Translations under genes and position numbers: made by a program
Assembly: GCF_003024195.1 (NCBI RefSeq)
Contig: NZ_KZ679049.1
Location: 206,513 to 270,512 of the forward strand
Reading direction: 5' to 3'
Source: Streptomyces dioscori
GTDB taxonomy: Bacteria; Actinomycetota; Actinomycetes; Streptomycetales; Streptomycetaceae
DNA length: 64,000 nucleotides
Notes under the pieces: model-generated
What the model was told of the DNA's origin: nothing
The model's input: only the letters and a program-made list of their open reading frames with translations
The model's database searches: none
Shown: in pieces, positions 9,194-17,882 of the stretch
Layout of the letters: the number at the start of each line of letters is the position of its first letter
Numbering within the stretch: the stretch's first letter is position 1

Positions 9194-10027
9194 TCACCCG
9201 GAAGTGACGGGCAGCACCGATCCCTTGTACTTGTCCTGGATGAACTTCCGCACCTCGTCCGAGGTCAGGAGCTCGGCCAGCTTCTCGACCCGCGGGTCGT
9301 CCTCGTTGCCCTTCTTCACGGCAAGGAGGTTCGCGTACGGGTTGTTCTTCGCGGACTCCAGCAGGATCGCGTCGTCGGCCGGGCTGAGGCCCGCATCCTG
9401 GGCGTAGTTGTTGTTGATGACCGCGGCGGCCACGTCGTCCAGGGAGCGCGGCAGCTGCGCCGGTTCGAGCTCCTTGAACTTGAGGTTCTTCGGGTTCTTC
9501 ACGATGTCGCCCGGGGACGCGGTCGTACCGGCCCCCTCCTTCAGCGTGATGACACCCTCGGAGGCGAGGAGTTTCAGGGCGCGGCCCTCGTTGGTGATGT
9601 CGCTGGGCACCGCGACGGTGACTCCGTCGGGGAGGTCGGCGACGGCCTGGACCTTCTTCGAGTACACGCCCATGGGCGGCAGGTACGCGTCCACGACCGG
9701 AACCAGGTCGGTGCCCTTGGACTTGTTGAAGTCGTCCAGGAACGGCTCGTTCTGGTACAGGTTCGCGTCGAGCGAGCCCTCCTGGAGCGCGGTGTTCGGC
9801 AGGACGTAGTCCGTGAACTCCTTGATCTCCAGGTCGAGCCCGTTCTTCGCGGCGAGGTCCTTCTTGATGTACGACAGGACCTCGCCGGCCGGGACCGCGG
9901 TGGCGCCGACGATCAGCGCGCCGCCGTCACCTCCGCCGCCGGATCCCTCGTCCCGCGCACCGCAGGCGGTCAGGGTCAGGCCGAGGGCCAGTGCGGCGGC
10001 GGCCGCGGAGATGACGGGCTTGCGCAT
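9194..10027 (-). CDS. metQ: methionine ABC transporter substrate-binding lipoprotein (MetQ paralogue 1)
   Basis: 277 aa. The N-terminal signal ends in the lipobox LTAC followed by a Gly/Asp-rich tether, so it is an extracytoplasmic lipoprotein. The NlpA/MetQ body includes KEFTDYVLPNTALQEGSLDAN and FLDDFNKSKGTDLVPV. It binds L- or D-methionine and delivers it to MetNI. It is the last gene of the metN-metI-metQ-metQ operon, 62 bp after a second MetQ-like gene to which it is clearly related; the pair looks like a tandem duplication. Confidence 0.92.
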   Translation of the reverse strand: MRKPVISAAAAALALGLTLTACGARDEGSGGGGDGGALIVGATAVPAGEVLSYIKKDLAAKNGLDLEIKEFTDYVLPNTALQEGSLDANLYQNEPFLDDFNKSKGTDLVPVVDAYLPPMGVYSKKVQAVADLPDGVTVAVPSDITNEGRALKLLASEGVITLKEGAGTTASPGDIVKNPKNLKFKELEPAQLPRSLDDVAAAVINNNYAQDAGLSPADDAILLESAKNNPYANLLAVKKGNEDDPRVEKLAELLTSDEVRKFIQDKYKGSVLPVTSG

Positions 10028-10089
10028 CGTCGGCGCCTTCCTCAGGTGGTTCGGTGGTTCGGGTGACTCGGACGGTGCGGAGCGGTCGG

Positions 10090-10917
10090 TCAGAAGGACG
10101 CGATGACGGAACCGGCGTACTTGTCCTCGATGAACTTCTTGACCTCGGCGGAGGTCAGGAGCTTGGCGAGCTTCTTGACGCGCGGGTCGTCCTCGTTGCC
10201 CTCCTTGACGGCGAGGAAGTTGCCGTACGGGTTGTCGTCGGCGGACTCCAGCACGAGGGCGTCCTCGGAGGGCTTGAGGTCGGACTCGATGGCGTAGTTG
10301 CCGTTGATGACCGCCGCGTCGACGTCGTCCAGGGAGCGCGGGGTCTGGGCCGCCTCCAGCTCCTTGAACTTCAGGTTCTTCGGGTTCTTCGCGATGTCCT
10401 TGGGGGTCGCGTCGTTGCCCGCGCCGTCCTTGAGCGTGATGATCCCGTTGGCGTCGAGGAGCTTGAGCGCCCGCGCCTCGTTGACCGTGTCGTTCGGGAC
10501 GGCGACCGTCGCGCCGCTCTTCAGCTCGTCGGCCTTCTTGATCTTGCTGGAGTAGAGGCCGAGCGGCTCCAGGTGGACCGTGACGACGGGCACGATGTGG
10601 GTGCCGTTCTTCTTGTTGAAGTCGTCGAGGTACGGCTGGTTCTGGAAGTAGTTGGCGCCGACCGAGCCGTCCTCGGTCGCGGTGTTCGGCAGGACGTAGT
10701 CCGTGAACTCCTTGACCTGGAGGTCGAGTCCCGCGTCCTTCGCGAGGTTGTCCTTCACGTAGTTCAGGATCTCGGCGTGGGGCACGGGGCTGGCGGCCAC
10801 GATCAGCGGCCCGCTCGTGTCGGAGGCGTCGTCCTTGTCCGAGCCGCAGGCCGTGAGGCCCAGGGTGAGGGCTCCGGCGGCGAGGACGGCGGTGGTGAGC
10901 TTTACGGCGTTACGCAC
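10090..10917 (-). CDS. metQ: methionine ABC transporter substrate-binding lipoprotein (MetQ paralogue 2)
   Basis: 275 aa with signal peptide and lipobox LTACGSDKDD. The body matches the neighbouring MetQ closely, with the same blocks KEFTDYVLPNTATEDGS, LDDFNKKNGTHIVPV and AAVINGNYAIESDL. It would capture methionine or a related amino acid for the MetNI permease. It lies between metI (146 bp upstream) and the other metQ. Differences in the ligand-facing segments (ANYFQNQPY versus ANLYQNEPF) leave room for different specificities, for example Met enantiomers. Confidence 0.92.
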   Translation of the reverse strand: MRNAVKLTTAVLAAGALTLGLTACGSDKDDASDTSGPLIVAASPVPHAEILNYVKDNLAKDAGLDLQVKEFTDYVLPNTATEDGSVGANYFQNQPYLDDFNKKNGTHIVPVVTVHLEPLGLYSSKIKKADELKSGATVAVPNDTVNEARALKLLDANGIITLKDGAGNDATPKDIAKNPKNLKFKELEAAQTPRSLDDVDAAVINGNYAIESDLKPSEDALVLESADDNPYGNFLAVKEGNEDDPRVKKLAKLLTSAEVKKFIEDKYAGSVIASF

Positions 10918-11063
10918 GAAAAGTGCCTTTCCATTTGGGCTGGGTGACCCCGCGAAGGGTGTGCGGGGACGTCTGAGGGTGTGGGGTGGGGACGCCTACG
11001 AGGAGGGGCGACGCGTCCGGGATCGCTGCGGCTGTACAGAGATCTCGGAGGGTCTCGGAGGTC

Positions 11064-11897
11064 TCAGTCGACCTTGCTCACGTCGGCCGCGGGCGTTTCG
11101 GCGGAGGTGCCCGCGTCCGCGGGACCTGAGCCGGAACCGGAACCGGCCTCGGTGTCGCTGTCGGTGGTCGCCCGGGAACCGGAGTTCGCCGCGGCCCTGC
11201 TCCTGAGCAGCCTGAGCCGCGGCGCGGCACCGGACTGACCGCCGCGCCGGTGCAGCCCCCGGGCGGCGTAGTCGCCGACGAACTGGATGAGGGAGATGAC
11301 CACGGCGAGAACGGCCACGGTGATCCACATCAGTTCGGTCTCGAAGCGCTGGTAGCCGTAGCGGATGGCGATGTCTCCGAGGCCGCCCGCGCCGACGGTG
11401 CCGGCCATCGCGGAGTAGCCGATGAGGGCGACGATCGTCGTCGTGGTGCTGGAGATCAGCGACGGGAGCGACTCGGGGACGAGCACCTTGCGTACGACGG
11501 TCCAGGTGTTGCCGCCCATCGACTGCACGGCCTCGACGAGCCCGCCGTCCACCTCGCGGACAGCCGTCTCGACCAGGCGCGCGAAGAACGGGATCGCTCC
11601 GATCGCGAGCGGCACGATGGCGGCCTCACGGCCGATGGTGGTGCCGGTGATCGACCGGGTGAAGCCCATCAGCGCGACCATCAGGATGATGAACGGCATC
11701 GAGCGGGCGATGTTCACGACCTGCCCGATGACCTTGTTCAGCACGGTGTTCTGCAGCAGGCCGCCCCGGTCGGTGAGGACCAGCAGGATGCCCAGCGGCA
11801 GACCGCCGACGACGGCGATGACCGTCGACCAGCCGACCATGTAGAGGGTGTCCCAACACGCCTGCTCCAGCAGCGGCTGCATCTCGGACCAGGTCAC
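11064..11897 (-). CDS. metI: methionine ABC transporter permease
   Basis: 277 aa. The GTG start at 11897 overlaps the metN stop (GTGA), which indicates translational coupling. The permease has about five membrane segments and the MetI signature region EAVQSMGGNTWTVVRKVLVP, the cytoplasmic EAA loop that contacts the ATPase. The C-terminal ~50 residues after GDYAARGLHRR are a Ser/Ala/Gly-rich cytoplasmic tail not found in typical ~220-aa MetI proteins. Forms the membrane channel of the methionine importer with MetN and the MetQ lipoproteins. Confidence 0.93.
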   Translation of the reverse strand: MTWSEMQPLLEQACWDTLYMVGWSTVIAVVGGLPLGILLVLTDRGGLLQNTVLNKVIGQVVNIARSMPFIILMVALMGFTRSITGTTIGREAAIVPLAIGAIPFFARLVETAVREVDGGLVEAVQSMGGNTWTVVRKVLVPESLPSLISSTTTTIVALIGYSAMAGTVGAGGLGDIAIRYGYQRFETELMWITVAVLAVVISLIQFVGDYAARGLHRRGGQSGAAPRLRLLRSRAAANSGSRATTDSDTEAGSGSGSGPADAGTSAETPAADVSKVD

Positions 11898-12958
11898 TTG
11901 GCACCTTCCTTCACCAGCGCGGACGCCAGAGCCGCTGCTCCGACGAGCTCGATCTGCAGTCCCTGCTCGCGCAGGAAGCCGATCGGCACGACGTTGTCCT
12001 CGTACCGCCCGGGAAGTTCGATGCGCATCCGGCCGACCTGCCGGCCCGCGACCGTGTCCATCGCGGCGCCGAGGATCGAGATGTCGATGTTGTACGTGCG
12101 CGAGAGCTGCGAGATGACCGGCCGGGTCGCGGCGTCGCCGTGGAAGGTGACGTCGATGACCGTGCGGTCGTCGCCGGAGGCGTCGCCGCCGACCGGGAAG
12201 AGCGCGGCGGCCAGCTCGGAGCCGGGGGTGGCGAGCAGTTCGGTGACGGTGCCGGACTCGACGATCCGCCCGTTCTCCATGAGCGCCGCCGAGTCGCAGA
12301 CGGTCTTGACGACGTCCATCTCGTGCGTGATGAGCAGGACGGTCAGCCCCAGCTGACGGTTCAGGTCGCGCAGCAGGTGGAGAATCGAGCGGGTGGTCTC
12401 CGGGTCCAGGGCGCTGGTCGCCTCGTCCGACAGGAGCACCTTCGGGTCCCCCGCCAGGGCGCGGGCGATACCGACGCGCTGCTTCTGGCCGCCGGAGAGC
12501 TGGGCCGGGTAGGACTTGGCCTTGTCGCTGAGACCGACCAGGTCGAGCAGTTCCAGCGCCTTGCGGGAGCGTTCCTTGCCCGACTTCCCGAGGATCTCCA
12601 GGGGCAGCTCGACGTTGTCCTGGACGGTCCGCGTCGACAGCAGGTTGAAGTGCTGAAAGACCATGCCGATACGGCTGCGCGCCTGCCGCAGCTCCTTGCC
12701 CGCGCGCGGGCCGCGCCCGGCGAGGGCCGTGAGGTCCTGTCCGGCGACGCTCACGGTGCCGGCGGTGGGGCGCTCCAGCAGGTTGACGCAGCGGATGAGG
12801 GAGGACTTGCCGGCGCCGGACTGTCCGATGACGCCGTACACCTCGCCTTCGCGGACATGCAGATCGACGCCGTCCAGGGCGGTGACCTCTCGGCCGCGTG
12901 AGCGGTGAGCCCGATAGATCTTCGTCAGGCCTGTTGTCGTGATCACTGGGGTTTCCAT
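11894..12958 (-). CDS. metN: methionine ABC transporter ATP-binding protein
   Basis: 354 aa from the ATG at 12958 (a GTG directly precedes it). Walker A GQSGAGKSS, signature LSGGQKQRVGIARAL and Walker B VLLSDEATSALD are all present. The C-terminal ~90 residues after the nucleotide-binding domain form the NIL domain of MetN proteins, which binds methionine and causes trans-inhibition of transport. It powers methionine import through MetI. It is the first structural gene of the operon, preceded by a ~210-bp leader and a short Cys/Met-rich leader ORF. Confidence 0.95.
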   Translation of the reverse strand: METPVITTTGLTKIYRAHRSRGREVTALDGVDLHVREGEVYGVIGQSGAGKSSLIRCVNLLERPTAGTVSVAGQDLTALAGRGPRAGKELRQARSRIGMVFQHFNLLSTRTVQDNVELPLEILGKSGKERSRKALELLDLVGLSDKAKSYPAQLSGGQKQRVGIARALAGDPKVLLSDEATSALDPETTRSILHLLRDLNRQLGLTVLLITHEMDVVKTVCDSAALMENGRIVESGTVTELLATPGSELAAALFPVGGDASGDDRTVIDVTFHGDAATRPVISQLSRTYNIDISILGAAMDTVAGRQVGRMRIELPGRYEDNVVPIGFLREQGLQIELVGAAALASALVKEGAK

Positions 12959-13168
12959 CACTGTCGAGTGCGGGGCGTGGGTGTGCGCCGGGCACGGGGA
13001 CGTTCCGGTCGGAACGCGGCACGGTCGTTCACGCGGTGGCGTGGAGAACCAGGCTTCGGCAGAACCGCGTGCGCGGGGCAGGCTCAGTCGCGTACGAAAA
13101 AGGGGCGTACGGGCAGACGTGAGCGGACTCGCTTCGGGGCGCGAGGCTGGGGGCGGTGCGGGGGCCCT

Positions 13169-13255
13169 CTAGAAGGCGCACATTCGACACATACAGCGAG
13201 CACCGGGCGTCATGGTCGCCTCGGTCGCAAGGATGCGGCTGCTCGTCGTGGTCAT
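13169..13255 (-). CDS. 28-aa Cys/Met-rich leader peptide upstream of metNIQ
   Basis: A short ORF (ATG at 13255, TAG at 13169) encodes a peptide ending RCMCRMCAF. Three Cys and two Met fall in its last nine residues, and there are two more Met codons earlier. It sits on the same strand as metN, 210 bp upstream and just after the hairpin that ends the HAD gene. Its composition matches what a cysteine- or methionine-sensing attenuator needs: ribosome stalling at Cys/Met codons would alter folding of the downstream leader. Small leader peptides of this kind are annotated before sulfur-assimilation genes in actinobacteria. No good ribosome-binding site is evident. Confidence 0.6.
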   Translation of the reverse strand: MTTTSSRILATEATMTPGARCMCRMCAF

Positions 13256-13291
13256 GAGAAAATTAAAGCAGATCTTTGCGCGGGACAGGGA

Positions 13292-13318
13292 ACCGCTGTC
13301 CGCATCACGGACAGCGGT
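13292..13318. terminator. 11-bp hairpin between the HAD phosphatase gene and the met leader
   Basis: ACCGCTGTCCG and CGGACAGCGGT form a perfect 11-bp stem with a five-base loop just downstream of the HAD stop codon. It separates the HAD gene from the met leader, both read leftward. It could equally be an operator, since no T-run follows directly. Confidence 0.55.
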
Positions 13319-13338
13319 GGACACCCCCTGGACACCTC

Positions 13339-13986
13339 TCAGTCCCCGACGGAGAGCTCCACTCCCTCGTCGGTGACCAGTGCTGACACGGCCGAAAGGT
13401 CCTCGACCACGACATCCGCGATCAGCTCGGCGGCCCGGTGGGTTGTGGTCAATGCCACGGTGGTCATCCCGGCCGCGCGACCCGCCTGGAGACCCGCGGG
13501 CGCGTCCTCGAAGACGACACAGCGGGCCGGGTCCACGCCGAGCCGCCGGGCGGCGAGCAGGAACGGCTCGGGGTCGGGCTTGCCGCGCGTGATGTCGTCG
13601 GCGGCGACCAGGTTCTTCGGGCGGATGCCGACCTCGGCGAGACGGGCCTCGCCCAGCCGCCGGGTGGCGGAGGTGACGACGGCCCAGCGGTCGGCGGGCA
13701 GCGAGTCGAGGAGGGCCTTCGTCCCGGGCAGCAGGTGCACACCGCCCACGACGTCCTCCACCTCCAGCTGCTCGATGCGCACGACGGCTTCGGCGACCCT
13801 GGCGGCGGGCAGCAGGTCGGCGGCTATCTCGGCGGCCGGGCGGCCGTGCAGCTCGACCCGGGCGAACTCCTCGGCGGTGATCCCGTACTCCGCGGCCCAC
13901 CTGCTCCAGCATCGGTACACCGAATCGAGGGACGAGACGAGTGTTCCGTCGTTGTCGAACAGCAGGGCGTCGGCATGGATCTTCAT
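13339..13986 (-). CDS. HAD-superfamily sugar-phosphate-type phosphatase
   Basis: 215 aa, ATG at 13986. HAD motifs are in order: LLFDNDGTLVSS (nucleophile Asp and acid Asp), VVTSATRRLGEARL (motif II), ITRGKPDPEPF (motif III Lys) and VVFEDAPAGLQAG (motif IV). The architecture, a four-helix cap inserted after motif I, is that of beta-phosphoglucomutase-like or glycerol/sugar-phosphate phosphatases. The substrate is probably a small phosphorylated metabolite. Divergently oriented to the small membrane-protein pair that starts 70 bp away. Confidence 0.85.
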   Translation of the reverse strand: MKIHADALLFDNDGTLVSSLDSVYRCWSRWAAEYGITAEEFARVELHGRPAAEIAADLLPAARVAEAVVRIEQLEVEDVVGGVHLLPGTKALLDSLPADRWAVVTSATRRLGEARLAEVGIRPKNLVAADDITRGKPDPEPFLLAARRLGVDPARCVVFEDAPAGLQAGRAAGMTTVALTTTHRAAELIADVVVEDLSAVSALVTDEGVELSVGD

Positions 13987-14055
13987 GCCGTCGACCCTAC
14001 GGGGCACCCCGGGGGCGAGCGCATCGGGCCTTTTGGCCCGTAATAGGGTCGCGGC

Positions 14056-14415
14056 ATGCTTGATGCCCTGACGGTCGCGACGGCCGTCGCCGCGCTCGCG
14101 CTCGCCGCCTGGTGCGGCTGGGCCGCCTACCGGGACCAGCCGACCAAGGACTGGCACTTCATCGGCATGGCCGTGGTGACGCTCCTCACCCTCGTCCAGC
14201 TGGTGGTCGGCATCGTCCTGCTGGCCCGCGGCGAGAAGCCGGAGCAGGGCACGACGATCTTCGTGTCCTATCTGATCGGCGCGCTCGCGTGCATCCCGGC
14301 GGCGGGCTTCATGTCCCTGGCGGAGCGCACCCGCTGGGGTTCGATCACTGTCGCGGCGGGCGGCGTGGTCCTCGCCGTCCTGCAGGTACGGCTCTACGAC
14401 ATCTGGGGAGGCTGA
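14056..14415 (+). CDS. small membrane protein, four predicted helices
   Basis: 119 aa and hydrophobic throughout, with about four transmembrane stretches (start to AYRD, IGMAVVTLLTLVQLVVGIVLLA, a middle GALACIPAAGFMSL segment, and TVAAGGVVLAVLQVRLY). No enzymatic motif is recognised. It ends one base before the next membrane-protein gene, so the two are co-transcribed and probably work together. Similar uncharacterised pairs are common in Streptomyces. Function unknown. Confidence 0.75.
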   Translation: MLDALTVATAVAALALAAWCGWAAYRDQPTKDWHFIGMAVVTLLTLVQLVVGIVLLARGEKPEQGTTIFVSYLIGALACIPAAGFMSLAERTRWGSITVAAGGVVLAVLQVRLYDIWGG

Positions 14416-14416
14416 G

Positions 14417-14902
14417 ATGGCGGTGCCCGCCGAGAATCCCGGGACGCCCGAGAATCCCGGGACGCCCGAGGACTCCGGGACGTCCGGCAAGCCCGGCCGC
14501 ACGCGCCTCATCAGCGGCCCCGGCATGCTGCTGGTCTGGCTGTACGGGGTGATGGTCGTCGGCGCCGTGTCGCGCTCGGCCGTACAGATCGCGACGGAGT
14601 TCGACAAGGCGCCGCTCGCCTACTCGCTGTCCGCGGTGGCCGGCCTCGTGTACGGCTTCATCACCTACTCGCTCGTACGCGGCGGCGAGCGGGCCCGCAG
14701 GGTGGCACTGGTGTGCTGCGCCGCCGAACTCGCGGGCGTCCTGATCGTCGGCACCTGGACGCTGGCCGACCCCTCCGCCTTCCCCGACGCCACGGTCTGG
14801 TCGGACTACGGCATGGGCTACCTGTTCATCCCGGTCCTGCTCCCGATCACGGCGATGTTCTGGCTGCGCACCTCACGCAAGCAGGGGGTCAGCGCCCCGT
14901 AG
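14417..14902 (+). CDS. membrane protein with N-terminal PGTPE repeats
   Basis: 161 aa. The first ~30 residues contain the short repeats NPGTPENPGTPEDSGT, encoded by a near-exact 18-bp tandem repeat. Four hydrophobic segments follow (LLVWLYGVMVVGAV, LSAVAGLVYGFITYSLV, VALVCCAAELAGVLIVGTW, YLFIPVLLPITAMFWL). Start ATG is one base after the upstream stop. No motif points to a function; by position it is a partner of the preceding membrane protein. Confidence 0.75.
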   Translation: MAVPAENPGTPENPGTPEDSGTSGKPGRTRLISGPGMLLVWLYGVMVVGAVSRSAVQIATEFDKAPLAYSLSAVAGLVYGFITYSLVRGGERARRVALVCCAAELAGVLIVGTWTLADPSAFPDATVWSDYGMGYLFIPVLLPITAMFWLRTSRKQGVSAP

Positions 14903-14997
14903 GGCGCGCCCCTTCAGGGGCGCGGGGAACTGCGCGCTCAGCCACGACGAACCCGCTGAATCCCACCGGCCACCGGGCGGAGCAACCGCGCGGAGCG

Positions 14998-15501
14998 CTA
15001 CGCGCTGGCGACGAACGCGCCGGCCTGCGCATCCTTCGCCAAGGTCACCAGACTGAGCCGCTCATCGACCCGCTCGGTCGACACGGCCTCGTACCCGTGC
15101 TTCCGGTACAACCGCAGATTGCGGTCACTGCGATGCCCCGTGAAGAGCTGGAAGCTCTTGGCGCCGGCGTCCGCAGCGAGCCGCGACTCGATCGCGTCGA
15201 GCAACCGCCCGCCCAGTCCATGCCGCTGCATCCGCGGGTGCACGATCAGCTTGTCGATCCGGGCCGTGCCATCCGCGCCCACGGAGCCGCGCACCGAGGC
15301 CACCACCTCGTCGCGGAGCCTGGCCACCAGGACCGTGCCGTCCGTGAGCTCCGCCTTGAGGGAGTCCAGCGGCTGGGTGAGGGGCTCGATGCTGTAGTCG
15401 CCGTACAGCTCGGCCTCGCTCTGGTAGCAGAGGAACTGCAGTTTGAGGATCTGTTCGGCGTCCTGTTCGGTCGCCGCCGAGATGGTCACGCTCATGCCCA
15501 T
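14998..15501 (-). CDS. GNAT-family N-acetyltransferase
   Basis: 167 aa from the ATG at 15501, which has GGGAGG upstream. The central acetyl-CoA-binding block reads LIVHPRMQRHGLGGRLLDAIE, the classic R/Q-x-x-G-x-G/A pattern, followed by NLRLYRKHGYEA near the C-terminus, the usual GNAT motif B. The substrate cannot be predicted. It lies 46 bp downstream of the sigma-factor gene on the same strand and might be co-transcribed with it. Confidence 0.82.
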   Translation of the reverse strand: MGMSVTISAATEQDAEQILKLQFLCYQSEAELYGDYSIEPLTQPLDSLKAELTDGTVLVARLRDEVVASVRGSVGADGTARIDKLIVHPRMQRHGLGGRLLDAIESRLAADAGAKSFQLFTGHRSDRNLRLYRKHGYEAVSTERVDERLSLVTLAKDAQAGAFVASA

Positions 15502-15547
15502 GTGTGCATGCCTCCCGCTCACCTGTTCCGCCGGTTGTCCCTCACTC

Positions 15548-16063
15548 CTATCCCCGCGGTTCATGCGCCGCAACCTCCGATGTGAGCATTCGGCGCAGAC
15601 AACTCAGGCATCTGGAACGATCCGGACCGAGACTGCCCTGTGAGATACCCAACTCCCCCGCGATCTCCCGGTACGTGAGGTCTTTCGGGGACAGCAGAGC
15701 CGCCATGAGGCGCGGGCAGCGGCCCGGCAGCCGACGTACGGCGGAGTGCAGGGCCCGGCGCCGGGCGGCGCTGAGTGCCAGCTGCTCGGGGCCCGGCCGG
15801 GTGTCGTCGGCGGGCTCGGAGACGTACGGCCGTTCGATGTTCGCGGTGCGTCCGGCGCGGCGCGCCTCGGTGCGGACGGCGACGCGCAGCCAGGCGGCCG
15901 GATCGGCGGGCGGGCCGTCCGTGCCGAGGCGCTCCAGGAGGCGCACCCAGACGTCCTGTTCCAGGTCGCTGGACTCGGCCCCGGTGGCATATGCCTCGGC
16001 CGAGGCCTCGGCGACGAGCAGGGGGCGCAGTGTGTCGAGCATGTCGTGGGTCATATGCGGCAC
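15548..16063 (-). CDS. RNA polymerase sigma factor, ECF/SigE-like
   Basis: 171 aa (an alternative Met is three codons in). Region 2 is short and diverged (SDLEQDVWVRLLERLG). Region 4 is recognisable in RRLPGRCPRLMAALLSPKDL, followed by the TYREIAGELGISQGSLG helix-turn-helix, which contacts the -35 element. No anti-sigma gene is adjacent, so its activation mode is unclear. The last ~20 residues contain two Cys (RCLSCLRRM) that could be structural or redox-sensitive; that is only a guess. Confidence 0.8.
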   Translation of the reverse strand: MPHMTHDMLDTLRPLLVAEASAEAYATGAESSDLEQDVWVRLLERLGTDGPPADPAAWLRVAVRTEARRAGRTANIERPYVSEPADDTRPGPEQLALSAARRRALHSAVRRLPGRCPRLMAALLSPKDLTYREIAGELGISQGSLGPDRSRCLSCLRRMLTSEVAAHEPRG

Positions 16064-16153
16064 GACGCGACCGCCCCGGCGCGAGGTTGCCGGGACGGCC
16101 GTGCGTCACCCGACCGGGTTCGCGGGCGCGGTCGTTGACGACCGCGCCCGCGG

Positions 16154-16215
16154 ACGGATCGGCTCCGGATCAGTTCTGGATCAGCTCTGGATCGGTTCTG
16201 GATCGGTTCCGGGTC
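16154..16215. repeat. short tandem repeat at the end of glpQ
   Basis: About five imperfect copies of an 11-12 bp unit of the form GGATC(A/G)G(T/C)TCT run tandemly and overlap the glpQ stop codon region. The unit carries the GATC core. No function is evident; replication slippage is the simplest origin. Confidence 0.6.
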
Positions 16216-17416
16216 AGTTCTTCTTGAGGAAGTCCTCGCGGGCGAGGAGGCCGGTGTCCGGGTTGTCGGTGAAGACCCCGTCGATGCCGGTGGCGAAGTA
16301 CGTGGCGAAGGCGCCGAAGGCGTCACCGTAGGCGTCCGCGTCGGTGCCCTTGCGGAAGTTCGCGGGCAGGAAGGGGTTCTCGTTGCGCATCGTGTACGGG
16401 TGCAGGATCAGGCCCTCGGCGTGCGCGTCCCGGACCAGGGTGGTCGGCGTGGTGAGGTTGCCGCTCGCGTCCTTCGGGATGATCAGGTCGAGGGTCGGTC
16501 CGATGCCCTGCGCGTAGGAGGCGATCCACTTCAGACCCGCGGGCTTGACCAGGTCGGCGACCGTACGCGGGTCGCCCGTCTCCACGAAGTCCCAGGGGCG
16601 GGTGTTCACCGCGGACAGGAGCACGGCCAGCGGGTTGTCCACCAGCTTGTTCAGGCGCTGGATGCTGGTCGGCTCGAAGGACTGGAGGATGACCGGCGAG
16701 TTCTTCTTGTGAAGGCCGTGCCTGCGCAGCACCTTGGCGACCCGCTCCTCCAGGCCGAGGCCCAGCTTGCGGAAGTAGGTGGGGTGCTTCAGCTCGGGGT
16801 AGATCCAGACCTGCCGGCCGAGCTTCCTGCTCTGCTCCTCACGCCAGCGCAGCACCTCTTCGAAGGTGGGGATCTCCCAGCGGCCGTCGTAGAGCGTGTT
16901 GTGCGGGCGGTTGGCCGGAACGCGCTCCTTGGCGCGGAGGGTCTTCAGCTCGGCGAGCGTGAAGTCCTCGGTGAACCACCCTGTCGTGGAGACCCCGTCG
17001 AGCAGCTTGGTGACCTTGCGGTCCGCGAACTCGGGGTGCGCGGCGACGTCCGTCGTACCGCCGATCTCGGGCTCGTGGCGGCAGACGAGGTGGCCGTCCT
17101 TGGTCGGCACCAGGTCGCCGGCCTCGATGATGTGCGCGCCCGTGTCGAGGGCGAGCTGGTAAGAGCCGAGCGTGTGCTCCGGGCGGTAGCCGCTGGCTCC
17201 GCGGTGCCCGATGACCGTGGGCCTGGGCAGGCTCTTGTAGCCGCCGTTGTAACTGCCGCTGCCGTGCTTCTCGGCGGCTCTCGCCGTGGCCGGCAGTCCG
17301 AGGACCGCTCCGCCGGCGCCGAGGACCGCGGCCCCGAGCAGTGCGCGCCGGCCCGGGGTGGTCCCGGTGCGGCCCTCGTTCGAGTCCTGCGTGTCCTGCG
17401 TCCCCTGCGTGCCCAT
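16214..17416 (-). CDS. glpQ: secreted glycerophosphodiester phosphodiesterase
   Basis: 400 aa with ATG at 17416. The N-terminus carries a twin-arginine-like signal (GRRALLGAAVLGAGGAVLG, then ATARAA), so export is likely. The GDPD domain starts with VIGHRGASGYRPEHTLGSYQ, containing the catalytic HR and the metal-binding E region, and continues with DLVPTKDGHLVCRHEP and YPELKHPTYF. It hydrolyses glycerophosphodiesters, including teichoic-acid fragments, to glycerol-3-phosphate and an alcohol, and is typically a phosphate-scavenging enzyme. It stands alone with a long leader upstream. Confidence 0.93.
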   Translation of the reverse strand: MGTQGTQDTQDSNEGRTGTTPGRRALLGAAVLGAGGAVLGLPATARAAEKHGSGSYNGGYKSLPRPTVIGHRGASGYRPEHTLGSYQLALDTGAHIIEAGDLVPTKDGHLVCRHEPEIGGTTDVAAHPEFADRKVTKLLDGVSTTGWFTEDFTLAELKTLRAKERVPANRPHNTLYDGRWEIPTFEEVLRWREEQSRKLGRQVWIYPELKHPTYFRKLGLGLEERVAKVLRRHGLHKKNSPVILQSFEPTSIQRLNKLVDNPLAVLLSAVNTRPWDFVETGDPRTVADLVKPAGLKWIASYAQGIGPTLDLIIPKDASGNLTTPTTLVRDAHAEGLILHPYTMRNENPFLPANFRKGTDADAYGDAFGAFATYFATGIDGVFTDNPDTGLLAREDFLKKN

Positions 17417-17882
17417 GAGCGCTCCTCCGCATACTGCCCTGCACCTGTCAAAGCGGGACTGATCGTAGGTGGGGTGCGGTGACGGGTGGGAGACCTTGGA
17501 CGGAACACGTGGGTGACGGTGGGTGTCTTCCTGCCACTGTCCCTGGGGGCTGCGCCCCCAGACCCCCTGTCGCGCTTGCGCGCTCGTCCTCAAACGCCGG
17601 ACGGGCTGAAGAAGAAAGGCGGTCGGCGGCAAACGGAAGTTTGGACAGCCGTGGGTGGGAACCTGCCCCATGAGGGCTAACTCGTGCGGATTTCGTCACA
17701 CCGTCTCGTACGGATGACGGCCGTGTGACACGGCACCACCCCAGGTAAACAAGGGTCAACAGTGCGTATCCAGTCGGTGAACCCGATGTGCAAGACCCCG
17801 GCGCGCGCGAGTATCGTCCTCACCTGCACAGACTTGAAACCCACACAGACTTGTCACCCACCCCTTGACACCGGAGGGCCCG
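17417..17882. other. intergenic region between glpQ and plsC with a terminator hairpin
   Basis: This 466-bp gap lies between divergent genes. At 17543-17561 there is a strong CTGGGGGC-TGC-GCCCCCAG hairpin of the common Streptomyces terminator form, unexpected between divergent starts. The rest should hold the glpQ and plsC promoters. No PHO-box-like repeat was recognised with confidence. Confidence 0.5.

Noticed and set aside
11064..13022. 652-aa fusion of a basic protein with MetI
   Set aside because: The first ~375 residues are the wrong frame of metN; MetI starts at the GTG at 11,897.
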